This document shows positions 22,331-25,545 of a stretch of 25,545 nt of DNA, in pieces. This DNA comes from Anaerolineaceae bacterium UBA5365. Its GTDB lineage: Bacteria > Chloroflexota > Anaerolineae > Anaerolineales > Anaerolineaceae. The notes beneath the pieces were generated by a model that worked only from the letters and a program-made list of their open reading frames with translations, was not told the DNA's origin and ran no database searches. The stretch lies in contig DHPL01000001.1 of the NCBI GenBank assembly GCA_002407905.1, forward strand, positions 11,219-36,763. The letters are read 5' to 3'. Position 1 is the stretch's first letter. Every line of letters begins with the position of its first letter. Position numbers and translations under genes: made by a program.

Positions 22331-23650
22331 ATGCCCCAAGATAAGCAAATTGGCATCAAAGTGCCAAAACTGCTCCTGCCAAAAGAAGGTATCGATCTGC
22401 AAAAATGGGCAGTGATTGCCTGTGATCAATTCACTTCAGAGCCGGAATACTGGCAAAAAGTGGAAGAGATCGTTGGCGATGCCCCCTCCACCTTTCGCAT
22501 GATCCTTCCCGAGGTCTATCTGAACGCCCCGGACCTTACGGAACGCATCAAAGCTTCGCAGGAAGCCATGCAAAGTTACCTGGATAAAGGCTTGCTTGAG
22601 GAACACCAGGCTTACATTCTGGTTGAGCGCAAGCTGAATAATGGAAAGACCCAAAAAGGGCTGGTAGTCGCGCTGGATTTGGAGGCCTACGACTATAACA
22701 AGGGGTCGCAAACCCTGGTGCGGGCTACCGAAGGCACCATTCTGGACCGCCTGCCACCGCGGATTAAGGTGCGGCAGGATGCGCGGCTGGAACTGCCCCA
22801 CATCATGGTGCTCTACGATGACCCTGAATACCTCGTCCTTAAAGATGTCTTGGCCCATAAAGCTGAGCTGCCCAAAGCCTACGATTTTGAGCTTATGGAA
22901 GGCAGCGGGCATCTGAAAGGCTACTTTGTGGATGACACCAAACTCGTCGCCAGCATCGAATCCGGCCTGGCAGAGCTGATCGCTCTTGAACACTACGCGC
23001 AACGTTATGATTTGCACGGGGACAAACCCTTGCTTTATGCGATGGGCGATGGCAACCACTCACTGGCAACTGCCAAGGCCATTTGGGAAAAAGTGAAAGC
23101 CGAAGTCGGGATGGACCATCCCGCCCGGTACGCCCTGGTGGAACTTGTGAACCTGCACGAAGACTCCCTGGCCTTCGAACCCATCCACAGGGTGATCTTT
23201 GACGCGGGCGCCGACCTGGTTGGCAAACTCCGGGACTGGTTAGGCCCCCAAACTTCCGTTTTGCCCGCTGAAAGTTTTAAACAGATGGCCGACCTTGTTG
23301 CGGCAGCCCAAGCCCCGCATCAGCGTTTCGGACTGATCCAGCCGGATGGTTACCAGGTTTTTGATCTGGCTGAGCCGAAGCATAACCTTCCTGTAGGCAA
23401 TCTGCAGCCCTTCCTGGATTCCTACCTGGCCGCCAATCCTGGCCAGGAAATCGATTATGTGCATGGGGATGAGGTGGTAGACCGCCTTGGCCGCGATGCC
23501 GGCAACCTGGCCTTTTATTTACCGGGCATTGGCAAGGACAGCTTTTTCAAGAGCATCATTCTGGATGGCGCCTTGCCACGCAAGACCTTTTCAATGGGCC
23601 ATGCCAAGGATAAACGCTTCTATATGGAATGCCGCAGGATCAAAGCCTAA
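22331..23650 (+). CDS. DUF1015 family protein of unknown function
   Basis: A 439-residue cytoplasmic protein matching the DUF1015 family (COG4198). Recognisable blocks are WAVIACDQFTSEPEYW near the N-terminus, LPPRIKVRQDARLELPH in the middle, the conserved YAMGDGNHSLATAK loop (~235-248) and VDRLGRDAGNLAFYLPG near the C-terminus. The biochemical role is not established to my knowledge. The ATG at 22331 is chosen because AGGAG lies about 8 bases upstream; the frame remains open to a TTG at 22298, which would place that SD inside the coding region. It follows the DegV-family gene by 45 bases on the same strand and may be co-transcribed. Confidence 0.88.
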   Translation: MPQDKQIGIKVPKLLLPKEGIDLQKWAVIACDQFTSEPEYWQKVEEIVGDAPSTFRMILPEVYLNAPDLTERIKASQEAMQSYLDKGLLEEHQAYILVERKLNNGKTQKGLVVALDLEAYDYNKGSQTLVRATEGTILDRLPPRIKVRQDARLELPHIMVLYDDPEYLVLKDVLAHKAELPKAYDFELMEGSGHLKGYFVDDTKLVASIESGLAELIALEHYAQRYDLHGDKPLLYAMGDGNHSLATAKAIWEKVKAEVGMDHPARYALVELVNLHEDSLAFEPIHRVIFDAGADLVGKLRDWLGPQTSVLPAESFKQMADLVAAAQAPHQRFGLIQPDGYQVFDLAEPKHNLPVGNLQPFLDSYLAANPGQEIDYVHGDEVVDRLGRDAGNLAFYLPGIGKDSFFKSIILDGALPRKTFSMGHAKDKRFYMECRRIKA

Positions 23651-23653
23651 ACC

Positions 23654-23681
23654 TTGACGCTGCGAACATTTGTGCTATATT
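23654..23681 (+). promoter_or_regulatory. recA promoter with LexA-like operator in the spacer
   Basis: TTGACG (23654-23659) and TATATT (23676-23681) are separated by 16 bases, a good sigma-70-type promoter. The spacer contains CGAAC-ATTT-GTGC (23663-23675), one base away from the CGAAC-N4-GTTC LexA-box form known in Gram-positive bacteria. A repressor bound there would block RNA polymerase directly. The -10 ends 33 bases before the recA ATG, giving a leader of roughly 25 bases with GGAG at 23706-23709. Confidence 0.65.
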
Positions 23682-23714
23682 TAGTCTAATAAACGAATTA
23701 TCGATGGAGATAAT

Positions 23715-24809
23715 ATGTGCGCTAAAAAAGTGAGCCCGGCAGTTAAAGCGAGCAGCGATAGCAATATGGAGGATGCCAAGAAGGCCGTCCTGGACCGCGC
23801 GCTGACCGATATTGTAAAGCGCTACGGCGAAGGCAGCATCATGCGCCTGGGCGAAGCCCATCAAATGGCCGTGGAAGCCATCCCAACCGGTTCGCTTTCG
23901 CTGGACCTGGCCCTGGGCGTGGGCGGAATTCCCAAGGCGCGCATCACCGAGATTTTCGGGCCGGAATCCTCCGGTAAGACCACCCTTTGCCAACATATTG
24001 TTGCGGAATGCCAGGCAATGGGCGGTACGGCAGCCTATATTGATATGGAGCACGCCCTGGACCCGGTCTACGCTCAACGCTGCGGGGTCAACATCGATGA
24101 ACTCCTTATCTCCCAACCCGATACCGGAGAGCAGGCGCTTGAAATCGCTGAAACTTTGGTCCGCTCCGGCGCCATCGACCTGGTAGTGATCGACTCGGTG
24201 GCCGCGCTGGTACCCCGCTCTGAAATCGAAGGCGATATGGGCGACCCCAGCATGGGCGTGCAGGCCCGGTTAATGTCTCAGGCCCTGCGCAAGCTGAGCG
24301 GCGCCATCAGCCAAACCAAGACTGCCGTCGTATTCACCAACCAACTGCGCCAAAAGATCGGCATCATGTTCGGCAACCCCGAAACCACCACCGGCGGTAT
24401 GGCACTGAAATTCTACGCTTCCGTTCGTTTGGATGTTCGCCGCGTGCAGTCCATCAAATCCGGCGCTGAGATTGTCGGCAACCGGGTGCGTGTGCGCGTG
24501 GTCAAGAACAAGGTGTCTGCCCCCTTCCGCTCCGCCGAATTCGATATCATGTACAACGAAGGCATCTCCAAGGCCGGAGACATCCTGGACCTGGCCACCA
24601 GCCTGGAAGTGATCGAGAAGCGCGGTTCCTTCTACTCCTACAAAGAACAACGCATCGGCCAGGGGCGCGAGGCTTCAAAGACCTATCTCATGCAGAACCC
24701 CGAATTGATGAAGGAGATCGAGACTACCGTGCGCAGCTTGGGCGAAGGTGAAATGCTGAGCGGCAGCTTCGATGAAGGCTCCGCCGAATCTGAGGATAGC
24801 GCGTACTAA
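23715..24809 (+). CDS. recA: Recombinase RecA
   Basis: A full-length 364-residue RecA. Walker A is GPESSGKTT (82-90), with the [11 protein letters not shown] and [15 protein letters not shown] blocks, Walker [11 protein letters not shown], loop L1 around [20 protein letters not shown] and loop L2 in [21 protein letters not shown]. The C-terminal tail is acidic (ending [14 protein letters not shown]), as in other RecA proteins, where it modulates DNA binding. RecA forms filaments on single-stranded DNA, pairs homologues and promotes LexA self-cleavage. The N-terminal ~20 residues before [13 protein letters not shown] are weakly conserved. It has its own promoter with a LexA-like box and its own terminator. 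Confidence 0.99.
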   Translation: MCAKKVSPAVKASSDSNMEDAKKAVLDRALTDIVKRYGEGSIMRLGEAHQMAVEAIPTGSLSLDLALGVGGIPKARITEIFGPESSGKTTLCQHIVAECQAMGGTAAYIDMEHALDPVYAQRCGVNIDELLISQPDTGEQALEIAETLVRSGAIDLVVIDSVAALVPRSEIEGDMGDPSMGVQARLMSQALRKLSGAISQTKTAVVFTNQLRQKIGIMFGNPETTTGGMALKFYASVRLDVRRVQSIKSGAEIVGNRVRVRVVKNKVSAPFRSAEFDIMYNEGISKAGDILDLATSLEVIEKRGSFYSYKEQRIGQGREASKTYLMQNPELMKEIETTVRSLGEGEMLSGSFDEGSAESEDSAY

Positions 24810-24835
24810 ACTCCAATCCACTCATATCCTGTTCG

Positions 24836-24860
24836 AAACCCGGCAAATGCCGGGTTTTTT
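24836..24860 (+). terminator. Intrinsic terminator after recA
   Basis: Stem AAACCCGGC / GCCGGGTTT with an AAAT loop, followed by further Ts (six in a row from 24855 to 24860), 26 bases past the recA stop. A textbook Rho-independent terminator. Confidence 0.93.
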
Positions 24861-24912
24861 GTTCCTGTAATTACAAGGTTATACATTCCCATTCACTCGA
24901 TACCTGTAAGCC

Positions 24913-24918
24913 TATAAT
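24913..24918 (+). promoter_or_regulatory. Likely -10 box of the GlsB/YeaQ-like gene
   Basis: A perfect TATAAT lies 40 bases before the ORF end of the leader, i.e. ~46 bases before the ATG at 24959, after the recA terminator, so the small gene needs its own promoter. No good -35 is seen at 16-18 bases (TTCACT at 24892 is 15 bases away). AAGGAG (24941-24946) is the ribosome-binding site, with a rather long 12-base spacing. Confidence 0.5.
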
Positions 24919-24958
24919 GACAACTAGTCTATCCAAATTCAAAGGAGATTAAATACTT

Positions 24959-25237
24959 ATGGACAACACATTGTTAGGCTGGATCGTTCGTATCGTGATT
25001 GGTTTGATTGGCGGCCTTTTGGCCGACAGCCTGGTCAAGGGCATTGAACTCCCCACCATCGGAAAGATTCTCGTGGGTATCATCGGTGGCGTACTCTTTG
25101 GCTGGCTCTTTGGCGACCTGCTATTCGCCAGCTCAGCCCCTGCCGGCAGCATCACCTGGTGGCTGGTAAACATCCTGGCCTCCATGCTGGGCGCCATCAT
25201 TATTCTTTGGATCATCAAGGCACTTCGCCGCGCGTGA
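24959..25237 (+). CDS. GlsB/YeaQ/YmgE family small stress-response membrane protein
   Basis: A 92-residue protein made of three hydrophobic glycine-rich helices (about 5-22, 34-55 and 65-88) with only short loops. It contains the family patterns IVRIVIGLIGGLLADSLVKG and GKILVGIIGGVLFGWLFG and ends in a basic KALRRA tail. The family is also labelled 'transglycosylase-associated protein'; its function is poorly defined and it is linked to envelope stress and general stress response in several bacteria. It has its own promoter and terminator, so it is monocistronic. The length is normal for the family. Confidence 0.9.
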   Translation: MDNTLLGWIVRIVIGLIGGLLADSLVKGIELPTIGKILVGIIGGVLFGWLFGDLLFASSAPAGSITWWLVNILASMLGAIIILWIIKALRRA

Positions 25238-25258
25238 CCATTCTGATCCGGAAAAGGT

Positions 25259-25282
25259 AAGGCCCGCTATCAAGCGGGCCTT
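25259..25282 (+). terminator. Intrinsic terminator after the GlsB-like gene
   Basis: A perfect 10-base stem, AAGGCCCGCT / AGCGGGCCTT, closes on the 4-base loop ATCA and is followed by TCGTTTT. It lies between convergent genes (the GlsB-like gene on plus, ahcY on minus), and the AA at its left edge gives only a short U-run on the minus strand. Confidence 0.9.
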
Positions 25283-25343
25283 TCGTTTTGACTTAAAGCT
25301 CCCTCTCTGAACAAAGATCCACGGAGCTAAACGCCAAGTGGGC

Positions 25344-25545
25344 TTATGTGCCTTCTTCCCAGGAGTTCAGGTATTTCACCTGTTCCTCAGTGAGCGTATC
25401 GATCTGCACACCCATGGACTGCAGCTTGAGCCGGGCAATCTCGCGGTCGATCTCTTCCGGCACGTTATAAACGCGCTTCTGGAGTTTATCCGCATTCTTC
25501 AGCATGTACTCAGCACCCAGAGCCTGGTTGGCAAAGCTCATATCC
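25344..25545 (-). CDS. ahcY: Adenosylhomocysteinase, C-terminal fragment (5' part outside window)
   Basis: The last 66 residues of S-adenosylhomocysteine hydrolase. The fragment begins [17 protein letters not shown] and continues [19 protein letters not shown] to the end YLNSWEEGT, all strongly conserved in AhcY. The enzyme splits S-adenosylhomocysteine to adenosine and homocysteine using bound NAD, removing the product that inhibits methyltransferases. The true C-terminus here ends in GT rather than the longer ...YRY tail of many eukaryotic and proteobacterial forms. Transcription runs from beyond the right edge of the window toward the terminator region at 25259-25282. Confidence 0.95.
   Translation of the reverse strand, partial: DMSFANQALGAEYMLKNADKLQKRVYNVPEEIDREIARLKLQSMGVQIDTLTEEQVKYLNSWEEGT

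Noticed and set aside
24865..24874. Palindrome TGTAATTACA before the GlsB-like gene, plus a repeated CCTGTAA at 24864 and 24903
   Set aside because: Short AT-rich palindromes are expected by chance, and it lies ~38 bases upstream of the -10 with no other support.
1..25545. Search for tRNA, rRNA, CRISPR arrays, insertion sequences, toxin-antitoxin or defence genes
   Set aside because: No repeat-spacer pattern, transposase motif, terminal repeats or tRNA-like cloverleaf was seen. Nearly all bases are explained by core genes.

Overview
The window is 25.5 kb of densely packed bacterial chromosome, about 55% GC by eye. The best fit is a Chloroflexota genome, most likely class Anaerolineae. The pointers are a very large membrane protein with the Chlor_Arch_YYY/DUF2298 signature, a topoisomerase I carrying an N-terminal DUF5679-like zinc ribbon, a mevalonate kinase followed by an isopentenyl phosphate kinase, and a recA promoter with a Gram-positive/Chloroflexi-style GAAC-N4-GTTC-like operator. 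I found no mobile elements, tRNA, rRNA or CRISPR. No stretch over 300 bases lacks a gene. The taxonomic call is inference from gene content.

Layout. (1) 1-9372, minus strand: an unbroken chain lepA > UPF0104-type flippase-like protein > GT4 glycosyltransferase > class I methyltransferase > FkbM methyltransferase > giant GT-C/DUF2298 membrane protein (3' end outside the window). Every junction is a 1-4 base start/stop overlap. Apart from lepA it reads as a cell-surface glycan or glycolipid assembly module. (2) 9490-12111, plus strand, divergent from lepA: a UbiA-family polyprenyl-phosphate phosphoribosyltransferase-like enzyme, mevalonate kinase and isopentenyl phosphate kinase, i.e. isoprenoid precursor supply and polyprenyl-phosphate sugar-donor chemistry. 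(3) 12150-13786, plus strand: a dGTPase-like HD hydrolase and greA, closed by a hairpin terminator. (4) 13850-21297, minus strand: ffh, rpsP, khpA, rimM, dprA, topA and a two-helix membrane protein of unknown function whose ribosome-binding site lies in a strong leader hairpin. (5) 21434-25237, plus strand: a DegV-family protein, a DUF1015 protein, recA and a GlsB/YeaQ-type small membrane protein. (6) 25344-25545, minus strand: the C-terminal end of adenosylhomocysteinase.

How they may work together. The most coherent hypothesis is that the two divergent clusters around 9.4 kb cooperate. Mevalonate kinase and isopentenyl phosphate kinase feed prenyl diphosphate synthesis, the UbiA-type enzyme would attach a phosphoribosyl group to a polyprenyl phosphate, and the flippase-like protein, GT4 enzyme, two methyltransferases and GT-C/DUF2298 protein would build and modify a surface glycan using lipid-linked donors. 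AhcY would recycle S-adenosylhomocysteine from such methyltransferases. The rest of the window is housekeeping (translation, protein targeting, recombination, DNA topology, transcript cleavage).

The most notable points are the GT-C + DUF2298 fusion, the polyprenyl-donor gene pairing, an apparent RBS-sequestering hairpin ahead of the unknown membrane protein, an operator-like site in the spacer of the recA promoter, and the possible leaderless start of lepA.
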